Assembly (NCBI GenBank): GCA_963576475.1
Contig: OY754968.1
Span: 12,332,607 to 12,396,606 of the forward strand
Reading direction: 5' to 3'
DNA: 64,000 nucleotides
From: Molanna angustata
Lineage: Eukaryota; Arthropoda; Insecta; Trichoptera; Molannidae
The notes under the pieces were generated by a model. It was not told the DNA's origin, searched no databases, and worked only from the letters and a program-made list of their open reading frames with translations. Position numbers and translations under genes: made by a program. Shown one piece after another: positions 10,840-23,397 of this stretch (its first letter is position 1; each line of letters starts with the position of its first letter).

Positions 10840-11175
10840 AGTGAGTTGATTACAAAATTTGTTTGGATGCTTTGAACAACACAACACCACAATACATTCA
10901 AGAGCTGTGTCAGAGAATAGTGCTCTCTGGGAGGCTTCTCACACTCAGGTCGTCTGGATTACATAGAAACAACTCCCCAAAGAAGTTGGACAGGGTAAAT
11001 AATGCGGCTTACTATGACTGATGCTTTAGTGTGAGCGGTCTTTTTAAGTGGTGCCTCCAGATGTTCGCAGTGCACAAAGCAAGAGCACTTTTCGTAGAGC
11101 AATATATAACTGAAATATCAGAGTCCTTGGAATAATCTTCAATCATTAAACGGCGCTATAAAAATCCCTATTATT
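10840..11175 (+). pseudogene. LINE RT C-terminal remnant (L2/CR1/Jockey-type)
   Basis: Broken plus-strand coding resembling the extreme C-terminus of chordate L2- and insect CR1/Jockey-type RTs, which run from PQYL through an S-R-L-R-S motif and an F-S-V-A-P-x-x-W-N block. Visible pieces in changing frames are TPQYIQELCQ, GRLLTLRSSG and CFSVSGLFKWC. It ends with AAACGGCGCTATAAAAATCC, the tail motif shared with the repeats at 6151, 21851 and 62861. That links those tails to this LINE lineage. It contains stops and is inactive. Confidence 0.6.
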
Positions 11176-11254
11176 GGGAGGAATATTCAGGAACTATTTA
11201 TACATTTAAATAAAGTTTTTTTTTTATTTTTCTTATATATTTATATGATTAAGA

Positions 11255-11400
11255 TGACATAACTTCATCGCATAGACCATTCCATAATCTAATTAATTGT
11301 ACTTGAAAAGAAGAGCTTGAAACTTGTGTACTGTGAATGGGAATAGCAAGTGTGGTACGTTCAGCAGATCGAAGAGGTAGATATAAAATATTATATTATT
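11255..11400 (-). pseudogene. LINE RT C-terminal scrap, minus strand
   Basis: The minus translation reads PLRSAERTTLAIP, then HSTQVSSSSFQVQLIRLWNG. This fits the last ~40 residues of many insect non-LTR RTs (basic segment, P-x-x-R, then R-x-W-N). No catalytic part remains. It lies tail to tail with the plus-strand LINE remnant at 10840-11175, so the two come from separate insertions. Confidence 0.6.
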
Positions 11401-11465
11401 ATACAAAAATTACACTTTTAATTTTATTTACACTGACAGCGTTGACTATGTAAAATTCCATTTTT

Positions 11466-11631
11466 AAATAAACTAAACACTTGTTTTTTCTATCTACGTT
11501 TATTTTATTCCTCTCCAGAACGACCGTTTCGCTTTTCAACTGGTCTAAAAGGCCTTCACCAGGCGAAACAGTCGTCCTGGAGAGGAATAAAATAAATGTA
11601 GATAGAAAAAAACAAGTGTTTAATTTATTTA
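11466..11631. mobile_element. Foldback element, ~166 bp
   Basis: Arms of about 68 bases: AAACACTTGTTTTTTCTATC through CCTCTCCAGAACGACCGTTT on the left, with the matching inverted sequence ACAGTCGTCCTGGAGAGGAA through AACAAGTGTTTAATTT on the right. The loop contains CAACTGGTCTAAAAGGCCTT. Arms are about 90% matched by eye. MITE-like, no coding. Confidence 0.8.
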
Positions 11632-11639
11632 CAAAAAAA

Positions 11640-13196
11640 TTAGCAAATAGATAAATCTCTCAATGTATTTATGAATTTTACACTGAAAAAAAATATTATG
11701 ACAACCGAACTGGCTACTTGCGTTTTAGCCAAACCTTTCTTATTAGTAATAAATGTTTATCTATTTATGACTGTACTGTTTGGCTGTGTATACAAAACCA
11801 AATGTTTTGTAGTCACTATAGTTCGGTTAATTTAAAAAAAAAAATTGCTACTCTTTCTTCTATTATAGTTTCATGGTCCAACTGTCTATTTGTTCCAGAG
11901 GATTTATTTCTATTTATTTTAAACCAATTTTCATAGTCCACTCTTTCTGGTTTTTTTTATACATACTTTGCTTCCAATGAAAGTGTATAAAAAACAAAAC
12001 CACACTCATTACTAAGCTTATATTCAATTTAATTTCAAACCACTTCCCAAAGTCCATTATTTGTGGCTGACGGGAAGGAACGGAGCGGTCTATTTTTTCA
12101 AAAACTTATGTAATGTTAATTTTTATTTATTTTGTTGGATATGTTTTACTCATTCTGAATTTATATTATAACTAATGAACAGGTAAAAAAATACACTAAC
12201 GTTTTTTAATGAGTTAGCTTATTTCTTCACATTTATCTTTCCGAAGAGCACTGGTCCTTTTTATACATCATCTATGTAGAACAATAGTACCCAATACTGC
12301 GCTAATTAAATGAAATAGGTTTTATTGAAATAATATTGTACAGTGAAAACTTCTCCCTGTTTTACAAAGACCAAAGAAGGGGAACGATGAAGGGGGGGGG
12401 ATGTTTTTTCTTTCACATTCCATTTTCATTTGATTGCATTCAAATTTCCGCCGCCAATATCCGCTAACTAAACACAATTAATACGTCCTGCACCCACCGC
12501 CCCCCCAAGACGAATCCACCCCGAGAAAATCTCTTTTCCAATTCTTTTTTTTTTTAATGTCGAATGCAACTCCCTCTTTGTAAGGGGGGACGGGACGAAT
12601 CATACGACGCTGCATAGATTATATCCGACGTTTTGTCGTTTTATATTACATGGCGGCTAATTTATTGCAAACTGAAATTCGTGAGTAAAATCTTAAGTAA
12701 AGAAGATTTAAAATGTGTACTTTTCGTCTATGGATGTGTCTCGGGGAAGGTTTCGACATTTTTTAGACGACCCCCAGCATCCCCCCCCCTCCCAATCTTT
12801 TGTTTTCTCCGCTGTTTTATGTTCGAAATTTGAATAAATTGTCGCCCACCCCGGGTGCCGTAGTATCGTTGAAATGTAGAATTTATCGACTGATTAATAA
12901 CAAACGCTACGCCTTTATTGGTGCCGCTGCGAGAATGGAATTCCAATGCATTTTATGGATTTATATACAACGGATAAATTACTCCTGTATACAGACGTCG
13001 ATATTCTAAAATAAACAATTAATTCTCTTTTGCAGAACGCTTTGACTTTATAGACAAGAATTGATTAAATACTGTCATAGATGTCATAGCCGTGACCAGA
13101 CTCATTCCACTTTATACTTGTGAATAAATATTGTGTGGAACGACAAAAAGTAAACTGTTACTTTTTGTTTTGTACATATTTTACTTTTTTTTTTAT
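11640..13196. other. No gene; homopurine and CpG-rich patch at 12360-12970
   Basis: The part at 11920-12065 has weak likeness to the internal repeats of the Helitron-like family (AAACCAATTTTCATAGTCCA). From 12360 to 12970 the sequence is richer in G/C runs (GGGGGGGG near 12394, CCCCCCCC near 12782). Short frames there on both strands have no motif. Possible non-coding conserved DNA. Confidence 0.4.
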
Positions 13197-13244
13197 ACGG
13201 CGCTGGCCGATTTACGGCGCTGGCCGATTTACGGCGCTGGCCGA
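13197..13244. repeat. 17 bp tandem repeat, ~2.8 units
   Basis: ACGGCGCTGGCCGATTT repeated from 13197, 13214 and 13231, in otherwise AT-rich DNA. The GC-rich unit stands out from its surroundings. Confidence 0.9.
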
Positions 13245-13502
13245 ATGATATTAAAATAACAATTAAGCACTACAAATAAAAACACTCAATTATTATTATT
13301 ATCATTATACACTTCCTCAAAAGAATTAGCAGATCAATGCGTAAATTGTAAATTATTTAAAAAAAAACAAAATAAAATGCAACAAACGCATCATCAAGCT
13401 TTCAATTGGGAATAGTTCACCCATCCAGATACTTAACATATCAAAGGATTAGGCTCTGAGGAGGTCTCTTTACTACCTAACAACCAGTCTCTATACTAAC
13501 TA

Positions 13503-13587
13503 TTTTAATAATAATAATAATATTATTTTTTAAAAATAATATTATTATTAATATTTTTTAAAAATAATATTATTATTATTAAAATTT
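13503..13587. repeat. AT-only palindrome, ~85 bp
   Basis: TTTTAATAATAATAATAATA on the left mirrors TATTATTATTATTAAAA on the right, with inner ATTTTTTAAAAATAATATT blocks. It is nearly a full palindrome and may come from expanded ATA repeats. Confidence 0.8.
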
Positions 13588-13626
13588 TATGCATTATCCA
13601 GCATTATCAGATTCGATTTTTATCGT

Positions 13627-13974
13627 ATAACTAGTGGGCTCAGGCAGACGTTGTCCTGCCTTTTATGGAGATCGTATTTTATGTAGACCTCACAATATTT
13701 TATCTAATTTCAGTGTGGAATATTCTCTAGATATATAATCGTAATACAGATGTCAATAGTTTTTATCACACCACCATCTATGGAGAGCTAAACTAAAATT
13801 CAAATATGTTTTATAGATCTCGATAATAGCGTCACTGAACGGGCCCAAAAATCTCCTTTATTTCAAGCTGGAACCAACTTTTAATTTAAAAAAAATTCAT
13901 CGAAATCAGTTGGATGGTTTCGAAGATCGGAGTGTACGAACATGGTGACACGAGATTTTTATATATCTAGTATA
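13627..13974 (-). repeat. Dispersed repeat family Z, copy 1
   Basis: The plus strand opens with CTAGTGGGCTCAGGCAGACG and ends with GGTGACACGAGATTTTTATA. The reverse complement matches 46985-47274 in two blocks: AAAAATCTCGTGTCACCATG, and GGTTCCAGCTTGAAATAAAG followed by CAGTGACGCTATTAT. Such text is common in moth genomes but I cannot name the class. Helitron-like copy 1 is inserted at or next to its right end. Confidence 0.55.
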
Positions 13975-16264
13975 TCTAAAGTAATAAAGCAATCAATATG
14001 TTAGTGTGTGTGTGTGTGTGTGTGTTTGTCTCACGCCTTTTGAAAAACCAAGAGCATCTAAAAATCTAATTTATGTGCGAACGTGTACCAGTATACCTGA
14101 TGCAGTGTCACGCTAAAAATAATGCGATTAAAATGCTGAATTTTAAAAATATTTCAATAATTATTTTTTTCATACAAAATTTTCCAAGTCATATCTGTCA
14201 AAAAAGTGTACATTTTGCACGCAAATATCTTTTAGTTTAAAAGTTAGAAGTACGTATTTACACGAAAAAAATATATTTTCAAGTATAACTTAGCTTTTAA
14301 GTGAAAAACATGGTGAATATTTTGTCTAATTATAATGTTTAACTTATTTTTAAAGTAAGCGTTTTGTACAAATGGACATATAACCCCGCCATTTTAATAT
14401 CTTTTCATACGATATTTAATTTTCCTACCGAATGAATATGTTCTTTAAAATAATATACCTTTGAAATAAATGTGATTATGAAATAATAAAATGAAACACA
14501 AGACATTACAGCAAGTTTTAAGACATATATTGTAAAAGTCTGTTAATTATAAGTAAAGATATAGGCGTAATAAAATTGCATAATTTGTTAAAAATATTTG
14601 ATTTTTCTGACAATTTTCATTTTTATGGCATCGAACAAACCAATGTAGGTACCTACATATTCAAAAAATGTCTCCATAACATTTGATATTTTTCACATGT
14701 TGGAACATGGTTACTATGGTAACGGACACATTCTGATATTCAAATAAAATTTGTTATAAATCGAATTCGAATTAATTTAGAACATCATTGTAGGTAGGTA
14801 CCTACATACCTAATACTTACTACTTAAAAACCAAGAATATACTGATTTTGTATAGGAAAATTATTAAACTATTTTACATAGGTTAACTACAATACACATT
14901 CAATATACCTACAAACTATTTCCTATAGTGAAATTCTTCTTTTCCTATGTAGACCTTTGGGTGATTTTTTCTACAAACTATTTCTTGGGGTTTAAATCTT
15001 CTTCCTCTTCTTTTGTGAAGTCATTTGGGACAGTTCATAAATAAACTATTTCCTATAGTCTAATTTTTCTTTTTCTTAATTTATGTAGACCTTGGGTGAG
15101 TTTTTATACAAACTATTTCCTATAGTCTAATTCGTCTTCTTCTTCCTTTATGTAGACCTTTTGGTTAGTTTTTAAACAAACTATTTTTAAACAAACTATC
15201 CTTTAGTCTAATTCTTCGTTTTCTTATTTTATGTAGATGTTGGGTGAATTTTATATAAAATATTTCCTATAGTTCAATTCATCTTCTTCTTCTTTTATGA
15301 AGACATTTTGGTCAGTTTTTTATATAATACATTTCCTAATGTGTAATTCTTCTATTTCATCTTCTATGTAGACCATTGGGTCAGTTTTTATTACAAACTA
15401 TTTGTTATAGTTTTATACTTCTACTTCTTTTTTTATTTAGTCTTTTGGATTAGTTTTATGTCTAATAGTCTATTGTAACGAAATATTATAAACAACATGC
15501 ATACTTGATGAAAATACATAAAAACGAATGGGATGTGACCAACACTAGAATCTTCTCATTACTTTTGTTCAATCAAATTTACACCATTTATTATATCATC
15601 ATATATTGCTTAATTTTCAATAACTACACATTTCATTTTGATGACAATATATAAAAAATCGGGGTTGTGGCCATTGCTGGATCTTCACAACGTTTATATT
15701 CATATTAAAAACTATTTAACATAGCTTAAGTCTTCTTCTTCTGTAATGTAGACTTATGTGTCAGTTTTAAGTCTATCAGTTTTATTGTGCAAAACTATAA
15801 TAAACTATATGCACACTTGACGAAAAATATAAAAAACGAATGGGATGGGACCAACACTAGAATATTTTCAGTACTTTTGTTTAATCAATTTTTAAACCAT
15901 TTCCCATCATCCAAAATTACTAAATATTTATAACACATTATTTGCGTTCGATGACAATATATAAAAATAGGGGTTGTGGCCAAATCCAAACTCTTTACGA
16001 CGTTGTCTTTTTATAATAAGTCATATTTAAAATCATTTCCCATAGTCCATGCGTGCAGAAATTGTATGTGCTTATATATAAAAGCAAATGGATTGTGGCC
16101 ATCACTTTAAGATTTTACACCGCTTAAACTCAATTAAATTTCAAACTACTTTTCATACTACGGTTAAAAAAAATTATGTGTGACAATATTATGTAGGTAT
16201 ATAAACGATTGCTTATTCCTTGACAAATTTACATTCTTGGCCAACGGCGGGACATAAAAGCTAG
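13975..16264 (+). mobile_element. Helitron-like element, copy 1 (non-autonomous)
   Basis: Starts TCTAAAGTAATAAAGCAATC after an A and ends GGCGGGACATAAAAGCTAG. This gives a 5' TC and a 3' CTRR (CTAG) end without terminal inverted repeats, as known for Helitrons inserted between A and T. A short GC-rich inverted motif (GGCCAACGGC) lies just before the 3' end, where Helitrons carry a hairpin. No Rep/helicase coding is present, so it would depend on another element. It contains a GT run near 14003, a 65-70 bp minisatellite (14903-15465) and degenerate blocks around GGGTTGTGGCCA. The next base begins copy 2. Confidence 0.75.
14903..15465 (+). repeat. Minisatellite A inside Helitron-like copy 1
   Basis: About eight or nine diverged units of 60-75 bases, each with AACTATTTCCTATAGT, a CTTCTTCTT run, TATGTAGACCTTT and TCAGTTTTTA. 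The same array, longer, is at 53150-53895 in copy 3 and is missing from copy 2. Confidence 0.8.
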
Positions 16265-18655
16265 TCTAAAGTAATAAAGCAATCAAAATGTTAGTGTCTG
16301 TGTGTGTGTGTGTGTGTTTGTCTCACGCCTTCTGAAAAACCAAGAGCATCTCAAAATCTAATTTATGTGCGAACATGTACCAGTATACCTGATGCAGTGT
16401 CACGCTAAAAATAATTCGATAAAAATGCTGAATTTTAAAAATATTACAAATATTATTTTTTTCATAGAAAATTTTCCAAGTCATATCTGTCAAAAAAGTG
16501 TACATTTTGCACGCAAATATCTGTTAGTTTAAAAGTTAGAAGTACGTATTTACACGAAAAAAAAATATTTTCAAGTATAATTTAGCGTTTAAGTGAAAAA
16601 CATGGTGAATAGTTTGTATAATTATAATGTATAACTTATTTTTATAGTAAGCGTTTTGTACATAAACGCCGCCATTTTAATATCTTTTCATACAATATTT
16701 CATTTTCCTACCGAATGAATATGTTCTTGAAAATAATAAACCTTTGAAATAAATGTAATTATGAAATAATAAAATGAAACACAAGACATTACAGCAAGTT
16801 TTAAGACATATATTCTAAAAATGTGCTTATTATTAGTAAAGATATAGGCATAATAAAATTGCATAATTTGTGAATAATATTTGATTTATCTGACAATTTT
16901 CATTTTTATGGCATCGAACAAACCAATGTAGGTACCTACATATTCAAAAAAGTCTCAAACCATTTGATATTTTTAACGTATTGGAATGGTTACTATGGTA
17001 ACGGAAAGATTCTGATATTCAAATAAAATTTGTTATGAATAGAATTTATTTAGAATATTGTTGTAGGTAGGTACCTACCTATTACTATTTACTTACAAAT
17101 CAACAATATACTGATTTCCTATCGGAAAATTGTGTGCGATATGCTCCTAAACCGTTTGTCCGATTAAAATGAAACTTTGGTGAATTGTCGAGCGTGTGCC
17201 CGGGATGGTTTCTGGATTTAAACTTTTTTCTTATTCTTCTTCTTCTTCGTGTATTTGGTCATTTTACCTATGAAGGGGGGTATCCTGGGAAAAGAAGGTC
17301 CGACTGTCCCTCCATCTCTTCGCAGGTCTTCCAGGACGGTTTGTGGATTTAAACTTTTTTCTTCTTCTTCATCGTGTATTTGGTCATTTTACCTATGAAG
17401 GTGAACTATCCTGGGAGAAGAAGGTCCCATTTTCCGACCATCTCTTCACAGGTTTCTGGGTTTAAACTTTTTTCTTATTTTCTTCATCGTGTATTTGGTC
17501 ATCTTACCTATGAAGATGAACTATCCTAGGAGATGAAGGTCCAATTTTTCTTCCATCTCTTCGAAGGTTTCTGGATTTAAACTATTTTCTTCTTCTTCTT
17601 CATCGTCTATTTAGTCATTTTACCTATGAAGGTGGACTAACCTGGGAGAAGAAGGTCCAATTTTCCTTCCATCTCTTCACAGGTTTCTGGATTTAAACTT
17701 TTTTCTTCTTCTTCTTCTTCTTCATCTTCATCGTGTATTTTTGGTCATTTTACCTATGAAGTTGGAGAATCCTGGGAGAAGAAGGTCCAACTGTCCTTCC
17801 ATCTCTTCGGAGTTCTTCCAAGACGGTTTCTGGATATAAACTTTTTTCTTCTTCTTCTTCATCGTGCATTTGGTCATTTTACCTATGAAGGTGGACTATC
17901 CTGGGAGAAGAAGGTCCAATTTTCCTTCCATATCTTCGCAGGTATCTGGATTTGAACTTTTTTCTTCTTCTTCTTCGTGTATTTAGTCATTTTACCTATG
18001 AAGGTGGAGTATCCTGGGAAAAGAAGGTCCTTTCATCTCTTCATGGTTCTTCCAGGATGGCTTCTGGATTTAAACTTTTCTTAACCGACTGAAGGGACGG
18101 GATGTAATGAAGGGAAGGGACGTAATGAGGGATTGAAGGGACGGGAGGAACTGAAGTGTCAATTTTAAGTCTATTAGTCTTATTGTGCAAAAATATAATG
18201 CACACTCGATGCAAAAATATAAAAACGAATATTATGATGTGACCAACACTAGATCTTTTCAGTACATTTGTTTAATCAAATTTTAACCACATCCTAACAT
18301 CCAAAATTACTAAATTTTCAATAGGTACATATTAAAATTTATTTCGATGATAATATTTAAAAATGGGGGTTGTGGTCAAACCAATCTCTTTACAACGTTG
18401 ATAAACAGTCATATTTAAAACCATTTCGCATTGTCCATGCGTGCAGAAATTTTGTATATTATACTTCATTCACACTTTATAAAAAATAATGGGTTGTGAC
18501 CATCACTTGAACATTTTACAATTAAATTCAATCATATTTCAAACCACTTTTCATAGTCCGATTTTGCAAAATAATTGGGTGACAATATTATAAAAACTTT
18601 TGCTTTTTCCTTCACAATATTACATTCTTGGCCAACGGCGGGACATAAAAGCTAG
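16265..18655 (+). mobile_element. Helitron-like element, copy 2 (tandem with copy 1)
   Basis: Starts TCTAAAGTAATAAAGCAATC directly after the CTAG of copy 1 and ends GGCGGGACATAAAAGCTAG followed by T. The 5' ~900 bases align with copies 1 and 3 but carry private changes, such as a gap at GTACATAAACGCCGCC where both others read GTACAAATG and further bases. It carries minisatellite B (17205-18080) and none of minisatellite A. No transposition protein is encoded; the 60-codon minus frame at 16505-16323 is chance. Confidence 0.75.
17205..18080 (+). repeat. Minisatellite B inside Helitron-like copy 2
   Basis: About eight units of 115-140 bases. Each has TTCTGGATTTAAACTTTTTT, a CTTCTTCTTC run, GTGTATTTGGTCATTTTACC, TATGAAGGTGGACTATCC, GGGAGAAGAAGGTCCAA and CCTTCCATCTCTTCGCAGG. 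A short purine-rich array (GAAGGGACGGGA type) follows at 18085-18160. The same two modules recur in copy 3. Confidence 0.85.
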
Positions 18656-19399
18656 TTAAGAATATAAAATATTCCTATGTAATGAGTTGAGTGAGTCAAT
18701 AATTTGAAAATTGTATTACACAGAGTTGAAATACAAAACTGTTTTTTTTTTCTTAGATAAATTATTGTAGGCAGGTACCTAATAACAGTTAATTCTTTAA
18801 TTTTTACTTATGAAGCTTAGGTTGACTGGAAGACGTTAATTCATTAACAAGTCCGCCTTTTGGCTATTATAATGTTTTCTTTCGTAGTTACATGATGTTT
18901 TGAATGAATTTTATTTTAGCCAATTAAGTTTAATTATTTTTATTTATTAGATTTAATTTGGCAAAAATATGAAAGGTAATTAATTTGCGAAGCGAAGCGT
19001 TATGCAAATGAAGGACACCTACTCCGTCAGAACTGTGCTCGGTATCCCCTCAAAACTACGAGGAAAGGGCAGACCACCGGCGCATGGTGGAGTATTGAGA
19101 GCTGTTGTCAAACTGACCTGCGAAATTATTGAGTTGCAACGGTGCTCAAGGCATATGCTATTCACGTATGCTGTTGACATCCAGGCGTACAAATGCTTTC
19201 ATCTTCCAGAAACTATGAATTTCCAAATGGTTGTCGATCAAAAATGTGTAAAAAGATGAATATCAGATACTTCGAACAAGTTATTACACTATGTAGGTAT
19301 ATTAGTATGATGAGTCAGGCGTTCACAAGACCGCAAGAAGTTCCCCAAGTCATACACTAGCTTCAGTCGTCTGGTTATTAAGATCTTCCATCATTTCAG
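18656..19399. other. No gene seen
   Basis: AT-rich. An 85-codon plus frame at 19002-19259 is more GC-balanced than its surroundings but shows no motif I recognise, and nothing around it suggests exons. It is left uncalled. Confidence 0.35.
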
Positions 19400-19600
19400 C
19401 GAATCTGTTGGATGTGCACACAGTAACATATTATGTGGTCTATAGTCTGGACCAAATCGCCACTCTCCTGTCCTTCTCGGTTCAGTGTTGCCCACTCTTT
19501 GCGCTCCAAGTCAATGAGATGCTTGTTTTTGATTTGCCCACTTCTCCATTCCTCGACCCAGTCTGGTTCTACTGTAAAACCACTGTTCCCTAGAGTTATT
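19400..19600 (-). pseudogene. LINE RT C-terminal scrap, internally deleted
   Basis: Minus translation: IDLERKEWATLNRE, then soon after GDLVQTIDHIICYC. Many arthropod LINE proteins have an R-x-x-W-S-T-L-N-R segment, then a zinc-knuckle-like C-x-C-G-x-x-x-Q-T-x-x-H-I-V segment. Here the ~25 residues between them are missing, so this is a decayed, deleted fragment. No catalytic part remains. The clade is not determined. Confidence 0.55.
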
Positions 19601-21850
19601 ACACTAAATTAAGGTGTACCTAAAATATTTAGTGGAAACCATTTTCAATTTGGTATCTATATTTATTTACACCTACCATTTTATCAGTGAATTGACCAAA
19701 ATGGTTCGGCATGTTAGAGGCTTTTTGAAGCTTAATCACACAATGAATACAAAATGAACTGATTTAAACTTAAATAAAGTATTTCTTAATATTTGATAAA
19801 TGTATCATGTTTATACATAAATGTAAATATTGTCTTCCTTTTGTTTGTAACAATCAATAGCCAAATAGTAAGGCCGGCCAAATGTAATTTACATATAAAT
19901 CTATCGATTCCACGCTAAATCTGTATAATGAAGAAGATTCCAAAATTTACGAAAAAAATATTGTAGAGCTGTTGTCAAATATCTTGAACTTTTAGCCGAA
20001 AAGGGGGGCGATTTGCACGTAAACCAACGAAGCAAAAAGACACAAATTTGCGCTCTGCGCAACCAGAAGCTCGTTCAAGGTGTTTGGCGAAAATTATACC
20101 TACTTTCTTTCTTATATATCAGAGAAAAATATTACCTTCCTTAAATCTTGCGTTCCAAAGAAGTAAAGAAATAGTTACGCGTCTTTTGCTCTTGTAATTC
20201 CGTAATACAATTTTTAGTTAGAATCAATTGTTGTTTGTTTATTATTTTATAAAATAACACAATAATATTTATAATTCATCTTTGCAAACATTCTATTCTG
20301 CTTCAAAAAGTCACGATTTACATTTTCAAACCCAAATAAAACCCTTAGGTAAATGATAAATTAAACCGTCAATGTATGAAACATTGCCAACGCTACCTGT
20401 CGGCAATATGTCAAAGCATCAATCATCAATTTTGAATTGCACTTCGTGGTAGCTAAACTACCGCGAACGGTAACTAGAATAATAATTTATAGATATCAGT
20501 AAGGTATGGTATGGTAGGTACCTACTTATATCGCTCGAACCATAACGCTAACAACGTTCATAAAGTGGTTTAACTACTCGTGCCTGATGATAGATGGCGT
20601 GATGGTAGCCAATTTGTGTTATTAAACGCTGTCAGAAGAGCTTCCTGGCACGAGACCACTGAACAACCCTATATTAATATTCAGGGGAGAATTAGAAACT
20701 ATACATTTTGATTTCACTCAAAACATTAATAGATTTTTCAGTCCTGTGCTTGTCATGTATAAAAGATCCTTCATATTTACGATTTAAGAGGTAAATTATT
20801 TGTCAATATTCTAATTGGTATCGTATTTTTAAACAAAAACGTACCTAGGTACCTACTCCTATATTCCTCCTTCTATCCGTTTTTTTATATAAGAATTTCA
20901 TTGCGTAATCTTCATCTTCTTCTTTCTTTAGTAGACCTGGTGGTCTATAAGTCAAAACTATGCTTACTGAATTTACTATAAGGTGGTCTTCCGGGTTCTC
21001 ACCGATTTTCATTTTATTTTATTTTTATTGTGTGGTTGAACCACCTCAGTGCACTTTTTCTTTCCATTTAACAAATTCTATACCTACTTGAAAATGTTTT
21101 TGTCTAAAAATCAAAATTTTGTCCGCATTCAAGAAAAGCAAAAAATGGATCGTTTTCATTTCAGACAAACAACATCATCACGATACTACATTTGAGGTCA
21201 AATTCTCTATACTAGGTATGGATTAAAAACTATTTCATTTCCAATGTTTTCCAAATACGTCCCACAAATATAAATCGTTCCGTTGAAACAATGGAGGAAG
21301 CATCAAGCAAACAATTTCGCCCCTAGAATAATTGCTGATGAATATCAATATTCAGTGACTCGATTGAGGAGGCACCTCTCCTTATACCTCATTCTACCCC
21401 CTCTCCTCCCCCCAGCGTACCCCACCTGCCTGTATAATAATAATATTAGGGGAGGGTGCTCTCACTGCTTACAGTAAAGGTAGGTATCCACTTAATATAG
21501 CCTTCCTTATATATTATGGTGGTTATGTAATATTGCGGTATCATAACTAACCCACTTCACTCTACTCTACTCAATACATCACTCACTCACTCTCTCCTAG
21601 TTAACTTTCTAACGGGGGTAAACCACATAGTATTTGGAAAGTGTGATATAAAAAACGAAAAAAAGCCTCCTACACCAAAAATATTTTTGTAGTAAAGTAT
21701 AACTTGAAATAAACTTGGAAATATTTTTAATTCTGATTAAAATAATTAACAGCGGTATTGTAATGTATGTAGGTATAGGAGACGCAAAGGGATTTTCTAC
21801 CAAATGTGTAGAATGGTAATAAACAAAGTTTGCAACGGAATTCTTCGTAA
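19601..21850. other. AT-rich DNA, no gene seen
   Basis: No recognisable coding. GTAGGTACCTAC-type palindromes occur near 20514 and 20845. A pyrimidine-rich stretch at 20905-20945 weakly resembles Helitron minisatellite A (TCTTCTTCTTTCTTTAGTAG). The short frames at 21283-21477 and 21860-21609 have no motif. Confidence 0.45.
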
Positions 21851-21932
21851 TAAATAACAATAATAATAATAATCAAATTTATATAGCGCCGTTTTATGAT
21901 ATCAAGACCATTCCAAGGGCGCTCTCTTCTTA
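21851..21932 (-). repeat. LINE/SINE 3'-tail repeat (GGCGCT-ATAA type)
   Basis: Minus strand: GAGCGCCCTTGGAATGGTC, then AAAACGGCGCTATATAAATT, then an ATTATTATTATT tail. Same family as 6151-6225 and 62861-62930. Confidence 0.65.
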
Positions 21933-23044
21933 ACATTTAATATTATCGATTCTATTTCTATTAATATATAGAATCAACAGTCTATAATATTATTAACAAA
22001 TTGTCCTTTTTAGGCAATTAGTTAGATAAAATTCTAAGCAATAGCTGGAGGGGAAAAAATGTTAAAATGAAAAGAGAAGCCAAAAAATAACAAGTTCATT
22101 ATTAAAACATTCGTATTCGCACGACAAATTAATACAATAACTCCATACATAAACTATACCAGTCGCATTTGTAATAAATTCATAAAAACAGTTTCAGTCA
22201 CATTGTAAACGGTTATTTCATAGAGATGTTTATTTTATGTGTGTTGATATCAATAAAAATATTAAAAAACAAAGTAATACGCAATAAAACATACTATAAG
22301 TAGGTGCCTTACGATGTCAAAACACTTCTCACATCCTTTGTTTTTTTGCATATGAATACGTTGCCGATTGGAAATATAATGATGGACTATTTGTTTGTAT
22401 ACCACCAAAAAATACATTGTGAAATAAAAAAAACAATGCGCAGGAGTGAATAAATTTATTATTAAAGAAAATCTTCGTTGAAATTTTTATAATATATATG
22501 TAAGTGTTCAATGTTCAAACATTGTTCAGCACACTCTTTGAAAGTAATTTCCTTAATCGGCCATAAGGGGGAAATTGATAATTATTTACACGTGAGAATA
22601 TGATTAGAACTACTCACTTATCATACACCAATATTCATGTTCCTATCAAGGTTTTAGTTATTAAAACATAAACTGTTTTTGTCAAATTGTTTCAAAACAC
22701 GCTATCGACATATTGGTAACGCCGCTGTCGAATTTACAACACTTTTTTTTATTTTATATATTCCTTAATACTTTACGCACCTAATTCGTTAGATATTATT
22801 ATTATTATTTTATTTTTATTTTATAGATTGAATGACCCAACATGAATTACGTGAATTAAGTTATATTTAATCCTTTTAAAGGTTCTTTTAAATAAGTAAC
22901 ATATTCAACAATTGCTAGAAAAAAAAGGTTTCATATAATATGGAATAAAAGAAATGGAAAATAGCATAGAAATAGAAAAAATAAATAAGTACCTACTTTA
23001 ATTAGTCATCTGCACCGCACCGAACAGATCTCCATTACTGACCA
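21933..23044. other. AT-rich DNA, no gene seen
   Basis: No coding, RNA or repeat feature recognised. A (TTA)n run lies near 22795-22810. Confidence 0.45.
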
Positions 23045-23372
23045 ATCAGTCAATTGTATTAACTATTATAGATACATTCAATTTGATGGCATAAATCGAA
23101 ACGAACTGTATAAGGCGATGATGGAGCTGGGAATACCTCGTGGGTTAATCAGGCTTGTAAGAACAACGATGAGTCCAACCATTATCAAAGTTAGAATCGA
23201 CAAAGACCTCTCTAAACCATTCCAAACATACAACGCACTGGTATGCACAAAACGCCTCAAATTTTCTGTGCCACAAGGTCGAAGAGACTGGAGAATGAAG
23301 GCAACGGATAGACGAGAATGGATGAGACTCCTGGATTCAACCAAAGCCCACCCAGGGCTGTCGAGCTTATGA
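23045..23372 (+). pseudogene. LINE RT fragment with internal deletion
   Basis: The open stretch begins upstream of the first ATG with INRNELYKAM, then MELGIPRGLIRLVRTTM and KVRIDKDLSKPF. This is the palm/finger segment that precedes the catalytic box in non-LTR RTs. After about residue 50 it jumps to KATDRREWMRLLDSTKAHPG, the family's C-terminal end, and stops. The FADD catalytic region and everything between are missing. The C-terminal end resembles those at 37035 and 41905, which suggests related LINEs. Non-functional. Confidence 0.7.
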
Positions 23373-23397
23373 TGTAGATGATGAATGTACGAAGTCA

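Noticed and set aside
13503..13587. CRISPR-like or engineered palindrome
   Set aside because: Pure AT microsatellite symmetry; eukaryotic context. No CRISPR array anywhere in the window.
19002..19259. 85-codon frame with more balanced composition
   Set aside because: No motif recognised, no splice context and no second copy. Too little to call an exon.
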